Assembly (NCBI GenBank): GCA_025024175.1
Contig: QCXZ01000064.1
Location: 14,384,001-14,448,000, forward strand
Reading direction: 5' to 3'
Length of the DNA: 64,000 nt
From: Rhyzopertha dominica
Taxonomy: Eukaryota; Arthropoda; Insecta; Coleoptera; Bostrichidae
Numbering within the stretch: the first letter of the stretch is position 1; each line of letters opens with the position of its first letter. The position numbers and the translations under genes are program-made. The notes under the pieces are model-generated. The model saw only the letters and a program-made list of their open reading frames with translations. It searched no databases and was not told the DNA's origin. This document shows, in pieces, positions 25,501-39,110 of the stretch.

Positions 25501-28500
25501 ACTCACTCTTAACTCGTAAAACAAATTCAAGCAGCAACTATTCATATCAATGCAATTTATAACTATTATTTATTTGATCACAACAGGCATGGTTGTATTT
25601 AACAAATTTATAATAAGTGGTGAACGCTAAATTTATTAGGTACGTTGCATAATTGGAATATTTTCATAGATGTAATATAATATATTCAAATTTCCTATCC
25701 AGACAACCTGCAAACTGTACATCAAACATTCCCAACGGATGCCTTGTTCCCAAGAGGACCTAAACCCTTTTCTCCAGAATTTCGAGTTAGTGAAAATCGA
25801 TGTAACGAATCGGATTGCCTCAGTACAAATACAAACGTTTACGTGGGTAATCCGAACTCCCGGACGCTTATAATAGAGACAATACGTCACTCCGTCGGGA
25901 CTGAGAGAAACAAAGCTGAAATATGACGGTACACGTAAGTAGAATAGAGCCCTAGTTCAAGGGGACAAAGAGAAAATAATAAAGGATGGATTTGCGAACG
26001 ATGGATGGCGCTCAGCTCGTTTATCAAAGCATTAGTTGGCTTGGCAATCTGTATAGTGTTTCTCCGCGGGGTATTTACTAAGTGGGTATTTAAATATGAA
26101 ATTGTCATAATAAACGTTTTTCAGTGTAGGGCAATGACAAGCAACTAAGCCAATTAAATAAGTAGACATCCCAATTCAAGAAAATAAAGAAAAACCAACG
26201 ACGTGGTTCTGCTTTCAGACTGAGTTTGGCTATTAGTGGTATAAAAAAGTATTTGTACGTAGCAGTGGAAATATTAGAGTCATACATGTCGCTGTGACGG
26301 AATACACATTTGCACAGGTAAAAAGCGAATGCTACACCGAAAAAGCATGGAAGATGTAAGCAAATTTAAATTTAAAGGCTCCTGTTATATCGAATTCAGA
26401 TGAAAATTGTTTCTCCGAAATATTAAGAGTAGTTGAGTCAAATAAGTAAGTGTTTAGTGTTTAAAAGCTTTCAAACACTTTTTCCGAATTATTCACGATT
26501 GAAATTCGTAGTAATTCGTGGCAAATAGAAAGCACCATATTGAAACCATAAAATGACTAAAAGCTCTGACTCTTTTTTATATCATTATTTAAGTAAAAGT
26601 GCAATAAAATATTGAAAATACATAATTTTAGTATTATATTACAATACTGAATATATCGCACTACATGCAATAATATAATAGTAATAAGAAGTTTATGTTA
26701 AAACACTAATGCAGTCCTAGTTTAGATTTTTTCGTAGCGTGTGTGAATGAAACGATTTTAGATGCTTATCTAAAATCAACAGAGACATACAATTTGTTTA
26801 TTTATTTATTTATTTATTTGCACAAAGGGTGCTTCACAGGTAAGCCCAAAGATGGTAGCCACTAAAAAAATGCACATCTGTGTGGTGATAACATTAACAA
26901 GTTCCTGCAGGATTCCACACAACTGAAGTAAAGTTAAACTTGCTGTGTATGAACGAATAGTACAAAGTTTTTTTATGAAAATTGATTTAAATTTTTCGTT
27001 TCTCTTATTAAGAATTCCATAATTTTGGGTTATTTAAAGAAAATGTCTATTTGTGTGTTAAACAACATTAATTTTATAGTCAAACATCATGCACAAGCAT
27101 AGAACCTTTCAGAACAGTCCCATTGAAATTATTCTTACAGGAAAAAGTTCTAAAGTTTCTAGTGGTTGTGATACATCACTTGCTCGGATTTAAAAAAAAG
27201 CTTATTTTTTGCAGTAACTAAGATGAGTGCTTAAGTCTTTCTGGAACAAACTGCAATCTATCTATTTATTGAAGCAAAGATTTTCAGGTCGTCTACTATA
27301 GCAGATAATTGCAAAATGTAAAGCATGAGTTGATGTCGTTACGTATATTAAAAAAGTAAAGGGCTCAGGCTGGGCACATCCGATGAAGCCCATGCAATGA
27401 AGCAAGAACTTATGTCCATTTATATACACATATTTGTATTGGACCTTGAACGTAACGGGGTATCAAGGCCAGCTGGCTTATTTCGAAGCTTACGGTGATT
27501 TTATCAAATGCTTTCTAAAATCGTTGTACATTGAAGCTGAATATAATTACTGTATTCAGTGAGGATTGTTACTAGAGACCACTGAAGACAGAAGCCATGT
27601 TGCTCTGTAGCAATATGTGCCCTGGTCGCTTCAAACAAAGAGTTGTGGACAAGACGCGCAGGTACTTTACTAAAAATTTCCATTTTAGAAATCGGTTACC
27701 AAATTTTTATCGCAATTCTTAAAAACAAGAATTACCTTGTCCTTTCATCTTGTTTTTTCACTGGAGGAAAACATTTTTGTTTGAAATTATAATTTCTTTT
27801 TTGATGACTTTACTGCTGCTTGATTTAAAATAAATTTTAGCTAATTACAACTGCCTTACCACTTAATCTGGCGAATGGTAATCAGAGACGCCAGGTTCTC
27901 TACACATACTACTTAATTAAAAAATTATACTATCGTAATTACATTTTTATATTTCAATATGAAGGAACAGCCACTACTTATTATTTCCATATGGGACACT
28001 CGAAAAGCTAATTAAACAGTTTTGTTGTATATATCTTCAGCCACACCAAGGGTAGGCAGCAGTGTTTGAATTCACCTGAAAACCTCTGATGGCCCGTGTT
28101 TAGGTAGGTAGGTCTCCGCACATGAGAACTATATTGTCACTAAGATTGACTCAGGAGTCTGAATTTTACTAATAATTTATTATCAAGTTTAACATCTTTG
28201 GAAGGCAAATACACGCAGCACAAACAGAAGCTTCTTGTGTTGTGACGAAATCCCCTTACACTTTGATATATTATCGATAAGTTTTTTATTACCTTTTTCA
28301 GCGACTATTTTCAGTCTTCAGATTATCGACTACCAAGTCGATTGATTATAATTTCAGATTACTAAAGATAAGTTTAGCCATGCCGTTTGGAGTAGTGTAT
28401 AAGGTGATCAAACGCCAGCCATCCTGATCGTATGTCAAGCACAAGTTTCAACAATACAAGGTAACACTTCAAAAGCTCTAAGTGGCAAACATACCTTTTC

Positions 28501-29737
28501 GAAATAACTTTAAAATTATGTTTTTTTTTATTTAAAAAAAACACTAAGAATTTTCATCGCAGTGCCAGTGTTTTTAAGTTCGTCAAACTGGATGCAACTA
28601 AAATCGATCGTGCTTGCCTTTAAGCAACTTCAAACCGTGCCGAGAATAACAGCTTTTTATAATGCCCTTCACAGTAAATTCTCCTTAAAAGTTGCAAGGA
28701 TGCTGTCAGTTACCGTAAAGCTCTTGTACGAAGTCAACTAAAGACCCGAATGGTTCCAGCGGAGTTGGCCTGCGGTAATAGTAAAAAACAAGGTTGCCTG
28801 CATGTTTCTATGCAGGGATCTGAGAATATATGTAAATCCCTATGCATTAATTTACACATTGTTCTTTAACATAACCAGTGTTCGCAGGGTGTTACACCGG
28901 TTAAAAATAATTAAAATCACTTCTAGCCATCAACATTAATAAAATAGTGAAATGAATTTTATAAGCTTGGTGAGTTGGCTTACTTCCATTTAGTGTTAGT
29001 AGAGCAAGAAACGTACTGTGAGAAAAATTTTGTAGCTACAACTAAAAGAAAATGGAAGGGTATTTTTATAGTTAGACTTTCTTATTTGTAAAATCCATCT
29101 GCAGTTGATGGCCCATTTTAAATAGCTATTAGACGTTTAGATTTCACAAAAATCTTTTTTTATGTTATCAATTTAGCAAGAGCAATTTTAGATCATTCGG
29201 CACAAAGTTCAAAGGGAGATTTACTAATTTGTTGCAGGGTNTCATCATCAGTAGGGTTCTTAGCTATTATTATTCGTTTTATGTACTTATAATCATTTTC
29301 TCAGCAGACAGTAAAATGTATTGCATTATTTTTCTTAACGGTGGCCAGATAGATTATACAGAGTAAATTTCAGATTTGACACTACATTCCTTTATTCTTT
29401 ATCCCCGTGGTTAGGCGATTAGTTTGCCGAAAAAGTATATATGTGTGCAAGCGGTAATTCTTAAACATTTAGCGGTGCAAGACGGGACATAAATAGAGTA
29501 TCCAGGTATTAATAAAAATAAGGTTGAAATAGCAAAAACGTAAATTAATGTTTCGGTACAGTTTCATTTTATACCTCCTTATACACCCTATGCAGGCAGA
29601 ATTGGGGAAGCGAGTCTAAAATTGGTTCCGAAGAAATGTGTCATTTCTAGCATGTATTATGTCTTACTTCAAGACCCATTGTTTCAATAACTCCTGATGA
29701 TGAAATATAAAATTTATTTGGTCTTAAACGTGCGCAT
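25501..29737. other. No recognisable gene
   Basis: AT-rich sequence with only short spurious ORFs. The one distinct feature is a (TTTA)n tract at 26797-26820. Confidence 0.5.
26797..26820. repeat. (TTTA)n microsatellite
   Basis: About six tandem TTTA units. Confidence 0.85.
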
Positions 29738-29965
29738 TTGCTGACCCGACGACATCGTCTGACAAGAACAAACGAATTCTCGACAACTCTTCAACACCGC
29801 TACAAGTGGAAACAAGCACCACCAAATCCAAGTGTTAGAGACGCGGTACTCATTAAATTTCAGGTCCCTCACCTTCTACTGAAGTTAGCAAGAGCTACTA
29901 GAGTCCCATGGTGGCATTAATGGTTTGGTAGCTGTTACTTTGGTGAACGGAAACAAACAAGACTA
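29738..29965 (+). pseudogene. BEL/Pao retrotransposon, C-terminal domain fragment
   Basis: LLTRRHRLTRTNEFSTTLQH, RYKWKQAPPNPSVRDAVLIK, then after a stop and frameshift NGLVAVTLVNGN. This follows the pattern 'L..Q.R.KW......VGD.VLIK.......W...RV...DG.VR...' that ends BEL/Pao polyproteins after the integrase (the DUF5641-type domain). Only about 75 residues remain. The central W-x-LGRV portion is degraded and no neighbouring integrase core or LTR is visible. Confidence 0.65.
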
Positions 29966-31044
29966 TCGGTGATAACGTTGTGCATATACGAATATTAATT
30001 AAAAAAGATGTCTAACAATAGATAAAGAAAGCTACAAAAGCAGTAAAGTCAACATCAATCTGTAGAAGTAGCCATCATTTAACAGATAACTGTAACTGCA
30101 CTGTTCTATTTTAATTAATTTCAAACAAAACGATAAACTTCAAGAAAAACGTAAATGAAACATTTGCGCTAATCTGTCTTAGATAAATGAAAATAAAGAG
30201 GCAATCAATTAAAAGCTTTCCAAGCATCGGAAATTATTGACAGGCTTATAACTGCAATCAAATTAATCATTCGACCGGCACGCAACAACAGCACACTGAA
30301 CGCTGCATCCACTGAAGCTGAAATTCCGCAGAGAAATCGTGGGGAAGTAACGCGGCTGTTTAGAACAGGCGTGCTGCTGCTATCCTGCTGGGATCTCTGG
30401 GTTCTAGTAATGCTCAAATGTGCTCGTTATTATCAATTCTGGTTATAAGAAAATATATAGATAAATAACTATAGAAGCGTGCAATTCACTAAAACCATAT
30501 AGGTATGCAATCACGGTGATTATCAAATTTTTAGGTATCTTCTGTAGGCATTATAGTTAAATATTCTAAGAATCTTTAATATAAATAGCTTTTTGTGTTC
30601 ATCGATGATGAGAAAACGTATACATCGATGAAATATACTTTGCTTGATGTATGGGATTATTGATGACAGATTTTATACCAGTACCAATACCAATACCTAG
30701 TGGAAATACTAGTTGCCTTAACTTACACTTTTCAGGAAGAAAACGACTGGACATTGTGATACACAATTGCCATAAATTAAAAAAAATGAAGCATTACAGG
30801 AACAAAAGCATAAATCATATAAATTTAATTCTAATGTAACTTTAAAAAAATATATAATTCACACTTTAGCCAACAAAAGTCAGTTTATACTTAAAATATG
30901 TTTTTAAAGTCAAAAGGAATGTTGATGACAACTTTAAGAATAGAAGGATACGATTCTCTTTTCAATTATAATAATATGTTTGAGTTAAAATATACTGGTG
31001 GTGGAGTTACATATAAGAAAGGAATGGTTATAGTAACCTTAGCA
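29966..31044. other. No recognisable gene
   Basis: AT-rich; short ORFs only, none with family resemblance. Confidence 0.5.
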
Positions 31045-31300
31045 CACGAGTTTTTCTTTGTTTTTCATTACAAATGCATACACGGTAATGACACGAATTG
31101 AAGAAGACTAAAACCGGCATCCAACTATAAAGCAATATTTATTATGCAGAGTAAACAAATATTTACTAAAATTCACTTCATTTGTGAAATGTCATCATCT
31201 GCGGGATTTCAAAGAGTTTAAAAGGATCTTCAATTTGACATACCACTTAAGGTTGTACCTCAAAAATTAAGAAAATACGAACCTAGGGAGTTTTAAATTA
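31045..31300. mobile_element. Foldback element, copy 3 (right arm only)
   Basis: Matches the right half of the foldback family: CGAGTTTTTCTTTG, GAAGAAGACTAAAACCGGCA, AGCAATATTTATTATGC, then CTTAAGGTTGTACCTCAAAA and the terminus CGAACCTAGGGAGTTTTAAA. That terminus is the inverted form of the left end of copies 1 and 2. The left arm is missing, so this is a solo half-element. Confidence 0.8.
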
Positions 31301-33359
31301 TTTCAGCTCCCAGGTGCAACTAAGCACCCACTGGTGAACGAACGATATTTGCCTGAGAAACCGAGATTTTTAGAATCTAAATACAATGAAACTCCTATTA
31401 AACAAGAAAAGGTTTAAATTTTACGTTATTTGCCTCTAGTGCCTTAAGGCATTGTTACGATATATTTAGGAGCCCAACATAATATTTCAAGTTACCTATT
31501 TCAGTTGTTAGTACATAAAGACGACTACAAACTTCATCGAAGTAAGGTTTGTGTTCCAGTTTCCAGGATCTGCCCACTTCTTTCAGTTCCAAGAAGCTAA
31601 TTACCATTGCACAAAGCGAGTAGCTTATTGTTTTACTCCGTGTATATCGCCTAGACGAGGTAACTAGTTCAAACAACAGCTTTAGACGTGATAAAGGAAC
31701 CGTAACTTTAACCTTTGCAACAAGGGACACAAAACGGAGAGATTGCATTTCTGATTTACGTCAGTATGACTCGCAGATTAATAATAAAACAAGGCAGTAG
31801 AACGTCTGGCAATGCAATTCTGAAACTACAGCATCTCCAATGAAGGTGTCGACGCGTAGCCCAACAAAATATTTTAATGTCTTATCAGCTAGCTCAGTTA
31901 TATGTACTTTTAAACTTTAAGCCTTAAACCAGTTCATAGATATCTACGTACCTAAAAGTAAATTCGGTTTTTCACTATATCCGAGTAGGTATACACTGTC
32001 TATTATCAATAAAATCAGGTTGAATACTAAGTACAAACAAATTAAATTCTTCTTCTGCCTAGAGCGAGTAAGTTGTCTCAGAAAACAAATCGAATTAAAT
32101 ATGAATTTGGAAAAACATATAAGTATATTATTAACGCTTGTCAACAACTATGAGCTTTTATTCGGAAGGTCCGTCAACGGCTTCGGACATTGGAAAGGAT
32201 TCGCAGCTCGCTTTAGTATTTTATATGATGGAGATGGTTGTAAAGATATTAGTGGAACTTCCTAAAATAAAATGAACTCCCGCTATAATAGAAGTGTTAG
32301 GGGCCCTGTTAATGTAATTAATATATTCACAGTTACAACGAATGACGTCACAAAGGCCAACAAAAAGTCCAATTTCACCGCCGATCCTGATTATCTAGTT
32401 AGAAATCTTGTGTTTGGTTGAAACTTTTGTGTTATCTACACAAACTGAAAACTGAGAGGAAGGAGCGTTGCACACTTTATCACATATTATCTGTAATGGA
32501 AGCGGCTATGTTGAATGACCAAATATGACTCTTATTTTAGTTGATTGTAGTGACCATTGTCTTCAGTTTGGAAGTTTAACAGATTTAAGCAGTTCAGTTT
32601 TAGTTGCTTTAAACATTAATAAGTGTGGTGAAATAATTATTTTGGGTGTTCTAGTGTAAATGAATATTATTACGATTTATTTAGATAATAATTTGGTGAA
32701 TGGTGTAATTCCGGTATAACAGATATGGTTGATTGGTTGTGGTTGTTCCCTGGCACCAATAAATAAAAATTTTGGAATAGATTTTCGTAGCTAAATTTGT
32801 CAACCACGTAGAAATAAAAGAATATTTTGTTTGAATGGAATTCTAAGGTTACGATGTATGAATCAACATGTATGTATGCATAGTAAACCAGTTACCGTTT
32901 GTATAGTGATTTTTTTCTAAGTTTTTCACACCCACAAAGAAAAACCTCTTCAACATAAATTTGAAATCCGTTTGTTGCCATCGCGTCCAGTATTTGAAAA
33001 ATCCGTGTTTATATGCGGAACTGTCGTACTGCGCTGAGTGTTATCCATCCTATTAGAAAACTTCTAATATTTGTCTTATTCTTAAGTATGGAAAAAAGGC
33101 TTGCATAAAATAATACAGGCCTGTAATTAAAATTTTAAAATTTATCTTGGCAGAATCTTTATCTTTCTAGTTACCTTCCACTATTAATATAAGTTTGTAC
33201 TATAAAGTACTATCATAACTAATTTGTGCGAATTCACTCAACTAATCTCTACAAATTTTGTAATAAGTGTCAGACCGATGTAGTGATTACTGATTTGTCG
33301 AAAGCGTAGATATTATAAATCAGGAGCGGTTAATGTGTGAGCAGGTATATAAAGTGGGT

Positions 33360-34075
33360 TTATGTAATGACTTGTTGTAGTTGCTTCATTCGCTCATTCG
33401 GGGTAAAACTCAATATGTTGAATACAGAGGGTACCGCGCTTTAGGGTACAGCTTATCCAGTGGAGTAACGGAGAGCTCAAACTTGGGACCCATTTTGCTT
33501 GGATATTTCTTAATACTATGTTTGATATTTTCAGTTGTTATATGTTTGTCTGCATGTGCTGGTGAATTAAAAATGGTTCAGACCGTGAAAACTACCACCG
33601 ATTCTGCATGCTAATTTAACAAAGTTTATTATGTGGTACTCAGCTGGTCTTGAATATAGGTGTAATGTAAATGAAACACCTAAATATTATAAAACCAAAT
33701 TTTATAAGATTATCATTTAGATTATTGATTATTGAAAGGATCTATTCTTCTAGAGATCTTAGCATCATATTAGACACGACGTTATCATTTGTTACAGCAT
33801 TACACATAAGTGTAATATATATATAAATATATTAGCGCACTACTAAAATGTTGGGTTTATTAACCGAAGTGTTAGAGGTTTCACAAATGTAACTCCTTAT
33901 CTAAATTCGTTAGGAGTAAACTTGAATGTGGGTCCCTAATTTGGGCACCATACTATGCAATAGATTGTAGATTCTCTTGGGAAAATACAAAAGTCTTTGT
34001 AAGCAGCTGTTCCGTGTGTGATTTAAGAATTATCCGCTTCCACATTACCCAACACACCTGCTAATAGTTAAATTC
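33360..34075 (+). pseudogene. jockey-like LINE reverse transcriptase relic
   Basis: A 77-codon ORF (33381-33614) reads LHSLIRGKTQYVEYRGYRA, SLSSGVTESSNLGPILLGYF and CLSACAGELKMVQTVKTTTD. These line up with the reverse transcriptase palm: R.QYV...G, the SGVPQGS.LGPLLF block, and the catalytic FADDLKM box, here eroded to CAGELKM. Downstream, in shifting frames, are ERIYSSRDLSIILDTTLSF (family DLGIILD..LSF..H), LGFINRSVRGFTNV, VDSLGKIQKSL and NYPLPHYP, in the order expected of the C-terminal part of jockey/CR1-group LINEs. The catalytic aspartates are lost. The endonuclease and ORF1 are absent (5'-truncated). Confidence 0.8.
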
Positions 34076-34085
34076 CAGCTCCAGT

Positions 34086-34134
34086 TATTGTTATTATTAT
34101 TATTAATAATAACATTATAATTATTGTTATTAGT
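34086..34134. repeat. TTA/ATT-rich low-complexity tract
   Basis: Imperfect (TTA)n running into its own inverse. It begins about ten bases after the LINE relic and could be what remains of a simple-repeat tail. Confidence 0.6.
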
Positions 34135-34747
34135 GAACAACACAATATAAGGTTTCACCGAGGGTTTCACAGTTTGAAGCTGTTAGGTTTGCACATAATG
34201 GTGTAGCTTTTGTTATTCACGTCAAATAGTAACTAGATATCCTTACTACTGAAAAGTGATCCTACAGTTCACCGGTAGAGGCAGTGGAAAAATTGTGTTC
34301 AGATTGCTTCCGATGGATTGATGTATTATTCGATATCTCCATAAATCTGATTCCCGTACTCTCTCTCTCTCTGTACATCAATCGTTGAAAAAGCCCGGGT
34401 TTCCATTTCCGGAACGAGCGGATGATTTAAATTAGCTATTATATCACGAAGTGATGAATAAGCAAAACTAGAAATGTAAACAATGCAGTTTTATTATTTC
34501 CTGTGAGCATCTAGGTCAGCACGGTATCATCTACGCAAAAAATGTGACGTTATGCACCAAAAATAAAAGTTGTGTAGATTAAAAAAAAGTGCCACAATAT
34601 TTCGCCCAAGTTTAAATACTAATTAGATTATTCGTCTTCGAATAGCTTTAAACGCGCTATTTATGGGTCTATTATAGCGCAAAATGGATAAATAATTGCT
34701 ACAAAATGGACCATGAAACCAAATGTGTAGCCATTCCGTAACACAAA

Positions 34748-35100
34748 TAAAATATTTACCAAAAAACCAGTAAAACTTTAAAAATTTACACAACTAAAAT
34801 TTGAAGTAGTATATACATGCCTTTTTAAATATTGGTAGTACTTATTCAAACACTTTTAATCTGTAAAGAAAATTTTCCGAAATGGTTGGAAAATGAAAAT
34901 TTTCCACCATCTTTTACGTATAAGCTCGAATTTGGCCCTCCCTAACATTTTTCGACGATTTCGAAAATTTTCCTTTAAAGATAGATTAAAGGTCATTCAT
35001 TAAGAACTATCGATATTCAAAACGGTATATAATTCCTGCTTTAAATTTAAGTTGTGTAAATTTGGAAAGTTTTATCGGATTTCCGGTATATTTCGCAAAA
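34748..35100. repeat. Inverted repeat, arms about 130 bp
   Basis: The left arm 34748-34878 (containing AAAATTTACACAACT) is inverted at 34966-35100 (AGTTGTGTAAATTT). The loop contains its own small hairpin, GGAAAAT/ATTTTCC, at about 34885-34908. No target duplication was found. Probably the body of a decayed foldback DNA element. Confidence 0.75.
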
Positions 35101-35180
35101 CATTAGAGGAAAGTCGGAAAAAGATATATCATAACAGACTAGATCCACATACCATATTTCATTCCGATAGCTCGAATAGA

Positions 35181-37098
35181 AATTAAAATAATTGAAAAAA
35201 TTCTATCATTTTTCGTTCTCCGACAACGGCTCTCTGAAGATTGACATTTATTTATTTACTCCAAATTTGGAGGAAACATGGCGGCACCAATAGAAAAGTT
35301 TGGCCACCGTAGGCCACACTGTGCTTATAGAGTCAGTGTTCAGGCTAGATCTTTTGATTTGAATGCAAAGATGGACATGTACTGGCATCTATCTAGAGAA
35401 CCAATAAAACACTAGTGGCAATAAGATCGAATAGGAAAAAAAGGACAAGTCAGTCACAAAAAGATCACCGGCGTGTGTGTGCGATGCTAATTTATTGCAA
35501 ATGTTCGCGATCGCCCAGTTTTTAACTGAGTGTATCTAACAAAAGCGGGTTCTTCATTTCCATCTCCTTATTCTTCCCAACCCCCTAAAGAGAAGAGGAA
35601 GTCAGGAAAACTGGGGTAAGTGCGCTTTTCTTTTCACTATTATAATCACGATCTGGTGCATAACTAGTCAGTGTAGCTAACATATAACAATATCATCTGT
35701 TTTGATCTCTGGAAGTCCTCATTGTTTTGAAAACGTTTCAACTTTTTATGAAACTTTTTTATCAATTGATAAATCTAATTGTTTTATTAGTGAAATAAAG
35801 CGGATATTTTATGTGAACTTTTCTCTTATAGGAACATAATCATTCATAATAAAATTAATTGCTTGATAATATTTAAATACTGGTAACTTTTCGCCAAATC
35901 AAACAATTGCATCAAATCGATTTTCTGTACACATTAGATAAGCAAAAGATAGGGATACGTAACTAAGTATTTGGTGCATTATAACGAAAGTATTACCAAA
36001 CACGAATGGCCGCCATTTAAGGGCGCCTTAGGACTTGTCAAACACCGTAGATTTTGCCTGATTATTCTGAAACATTAAGGTTTTCCCCAAACAACGGCAA
36101 CTGAACAACATGGTTTTATGTGTATATTTCAGGTGTAAAGGTTAGAGTGGAAAAATCGTTTCTAAAATTTGGAAAATAATTCAATTCACTACGTGCTTTT
36201 AGTGGTGTAGGTCACCTTTTCTTATTTCTGCTAAATAGATACCCTATACGTGCTAATACGCCACTGCCTATTGGTGCCGTTTGGTAACACTTTAGCTTAT
36301 TATTAATTTTGCGTTTCTAAGACATAGAGAGAGAGAGAGCAAAAATCACCTTTTCTAAAATTTAACACATAAGGTGCTGCGTCTTATAGTAGATCATTTG
36401 AAAAAGAGCAAGTGAATAAAAATTTGGTTTGCACCGTGATGTGAATCCTGAGTTACCGGTGGTGTTTGCAAAAAAACTAGAGTATTGTTACAAACAATTA
36501 CGTCTAGAAATTTATTGTTAGAACTTTTCACTAATTTAAATTGCATTAGTTAACGCGACTGAAGTGTATTTATGAAGACGCTTGATTTAGTCATGGATTT
36601 AATACATTTCTAGTGATTGGCCTTGGGTTTACTTTGTAGTATGTAACATGTACACGATATCAAACAAATTCAGCCATATTATCCATCTGTTTAGATATAT
36701 TCTTTCTATTACGTATCTTGCACAAATGTAATACATCCTGAACCGCAAACTTCTAGTATGTATAAAATTTATTGACAAGTCGGACGACGCTGGACGATTA
36801 GCTTTTGTTGACAAGATTGCTTCCGTCCGGAATATTCATATCCCAGCACACGAAGCTTGAAATGAAATTCACACTCCTGTCAATATTTGTCCACCGTCGC
36901 GCTTACGAACTGCAGAAAGTAAACATACAAAATCACGAAACTACCTCCTGGGATATAAGGCCACGGCGAGCTAGCTTTTCAACACTCATCTTGTTAAAGT
37001 GCGTGGAAATGCTGCGACTCCCTTAGTACGGGAGATGTGAGAGTTGTTATAGAGCGTCATAATGCGGGCGTCTTGTTAGCATGAGAAATTCCTTCCAG
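35181..37098. other. No recognisable gene
   Basis: Short ORFs only; an (AG)n run at about 36327-36339 is the one simple repeat. Confidence 0.45.
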
Positions 37099-37099
37099 T

Positions 37100-37291
37100 G
37101 TGGGTATGCTACATTATTTCTCTCCACCAGAGCCAATTTACAACGAGGCTCCGGAGGTCTTTGTTACCGTTATCCATTATCAAAGCAACTACCTTCTCGA
37201 TATTCTCATCAGGTCTCGCCACATTAAGGGTCATCACTTCTGACATACGCGACGAGCTTCGGCGAATACCACTTATCGCGGTAAAAGACAA
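37100..37291 (-). pseudogene. Possible mariner transposase N-terminal fragment
   Basis: The minus-strand ORF of 60 codons reads SSSRMSEVMTLNVARPDENI then EKVVALIMDNGNKDLRSLVV. The DENIEKVVALIMDN stretch matches the linker and second helix-turn-helix of mariner/SETMAR-type transposases (pattern '...RPSTS.TDENIEKVR.LIM.NRR.T...'). Everything after about residue 55 diverges and no catalytic domain follows. An isolated short match, so moderate confidence. Confidence 0.45.
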
Positions 37292-38154
37292 GAACCATAC
37301 TTAAACCACACAGAAATTTTTCTACACGTGGAAGTTCCTTCCGAAGTAACTTGTAAAAAGAATCTTACGTTAAACCACACCTATTTGTAATTTGTAAAGC
37401 TAATAATTCTCGATTATTTATCAGCACTTTTCAGGCTTATACTTGGTAATTTTAAAAGCAGTTTGTCCACTGGATAATTATGACCATGGGAATCAGCTAG
37501 GCTGGCCGAAGGGTACTGAATAATTAAAAAAGGCTTCACAAGTTCTTTTCCGTGCACCATGTCTATGTTATGAGGTCAGTACCTGTTATATACCTACGAC
37601 AAGCTGTTAGGTTTATAAATAAACAGAATCATATTAATAAACCTTTACTTACTGGGTTATGTCAAGCTACATTATTTTGTGCCTTTTCTTTTGCGACAGA
37701 CAGAGTAGATCCATTAATTCATATTAGACCTTAATATAACGGATAAAAGATAAATACTTAATCCAACACCTCGCGTTGAAGAGTTGTATACATTATTGTT
37801 TTCATATATAAATAAAACTGTCAATTTAACGATTGCTCTGTGAAAGTTATATAGATACGCAGAGGGGATCGAAAGTGAAGGATTTCGCCCGCAGCCAAGT
37901 TTTGTGGCTTGACGAAGGAAGACCTTAATTTTTTAAGAGGGTAGTCTACTTTCGGCCTGACGTGCGTATAATGTTTTAGGCACAAACTGTAACTGAAAAG
38001 AAAATCAAACAAATTCAATATATTTACTTATTAAAGAATTGTATACGCTGGCGTTAGAATTAAAAGGTGGTGTTTGTCGTTAGTTAGATTCATCTGTAAA
38101 TGAATGAATCAGTAAAAGCCAAAATTGATAACTGTGTTGACGCCACAGGACTAT

Positions 38155-38828
38155 ACAAGGTCCGCCACCTAAAACTCCCCAGGCTCGTATTTTCATTATT
38201 TTTTTAGGTACAACCTTAAGTTATATGTCAAATCGTAGGTCTTTTCAAACTCTTTAAAAATGCATAGTGAGTGTCCAAAGTTTTTTTTGCCAATTATANT
38301 ATCTTGCAAATAAAGTTAATTTTTATAAACATTTTTTACCTTATTCCGTATAATAAATATTGGTTCATAGTTGGNTGCCGACTTTTGTCTTCTCCAATTT
38401 GTGTCATTATAATATATTTATGCGTAATGTTTACTCCTTGCTAATAAAAAACTCGTCGCTTCCATATTCTGTTAATAGTTAATTTTAAGTGTTAATTAAA
38501 CAGCTGTAGAAATTATGCGTGCATCCCCGTCGCTGCACACAAAACCCCAAAATTTAAAGTAACTTTGATATAAATCACGTACAAAGTTCGTTATAAAGAG
38601 AGAGGCTGGAAAACAATACCCTGCGAGGAGGCTAGTTTTGTTTTCTACATTTTGCACTAGCCTCATAGCAGAGTATGGTTTTCTAGCCTCTCTCGCTTTA
38701 GAACGAACTTTGTACTTGATTTATTTGAAAGTTGTTCTAAATTTTGGGGTTTTGTGTGCAGCGATATGTATGTAGGTATAATTTATACCTTAATAAGCTG
38801 TTAAACTAACACTTAAAAATTATGCTCG
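38155..38828. mobile_element. Foldback element, copy 2 (left arm plus hairpin interior)
   Basis: Begins CAAGGTCCGCCACCTAAAAC after a TA, nearly identical to copy 1. The interior holds a large perfect-looking palindrome: the left arm 38530-38636 (from CGCTGCACACAAAACCCC to AGGCTAGT) is inverted at 38656-38765 (ACTAGCCTC to GTGCAGCGAT) around a 19-base loop. Copy 1 keeps only one arm of that palindrome, so this copy shows the fuller structure. The right half of the element is missing: sequence common to copy 1 stops near 38817 and the 330-bp ribozyme repeat begins at once. Confidence 0.85.
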
Positions 38829-39068
38829 AGAACTGCATTCGTTGCAGAAATAGTCGTTGGAGGACGTCTGCCGCTTTTAAACGCCCACAACACAGTGGGC
38901 TGCCGTTTAGATTAGTTCTCCACAGAAACGAGTGGATGATGCCGTATTGTCACTAGATAGCATGGTATCATCCACACTGTAATTCTCGCAAACACAACGG
39001 CTACCTTGGCGTATATAAGGGAAGCCAGATGTATGCCATGTTGTCTGCGTTGGTCGTTGGTACTGTAG

Positions 39069-39110
39069 CTGTGCTGAGGAGGCTTTATAAGCCGAAACAG
39101 ATGTCCACAG
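39069..39110 (+). ncRNA. Type I hammerhead self-cleaving ribozyme, unit 1
   Basis: All parts are present and in order. Stem I is CTGTG (39069-39073) paired with CACAG (39106-39110). The core CTGAGGA (39074-39080) fits CUGANGA. Stem II is GGCTT/AAGCC (39081-39093), a perfect 5-bp stem with loop TAT. GAAA follows at 39094-39097. Stem III is AC/GT closed by loop AGAT (39097-39104). Cleavage nucleotide is C39105, giving a GUC site. Short stem III with stem I open is the minimal type I form found in Penelope-like elements, newt satellite and animal retrozymes. No core base deviates, so it should be active. Confidence 0.92.
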
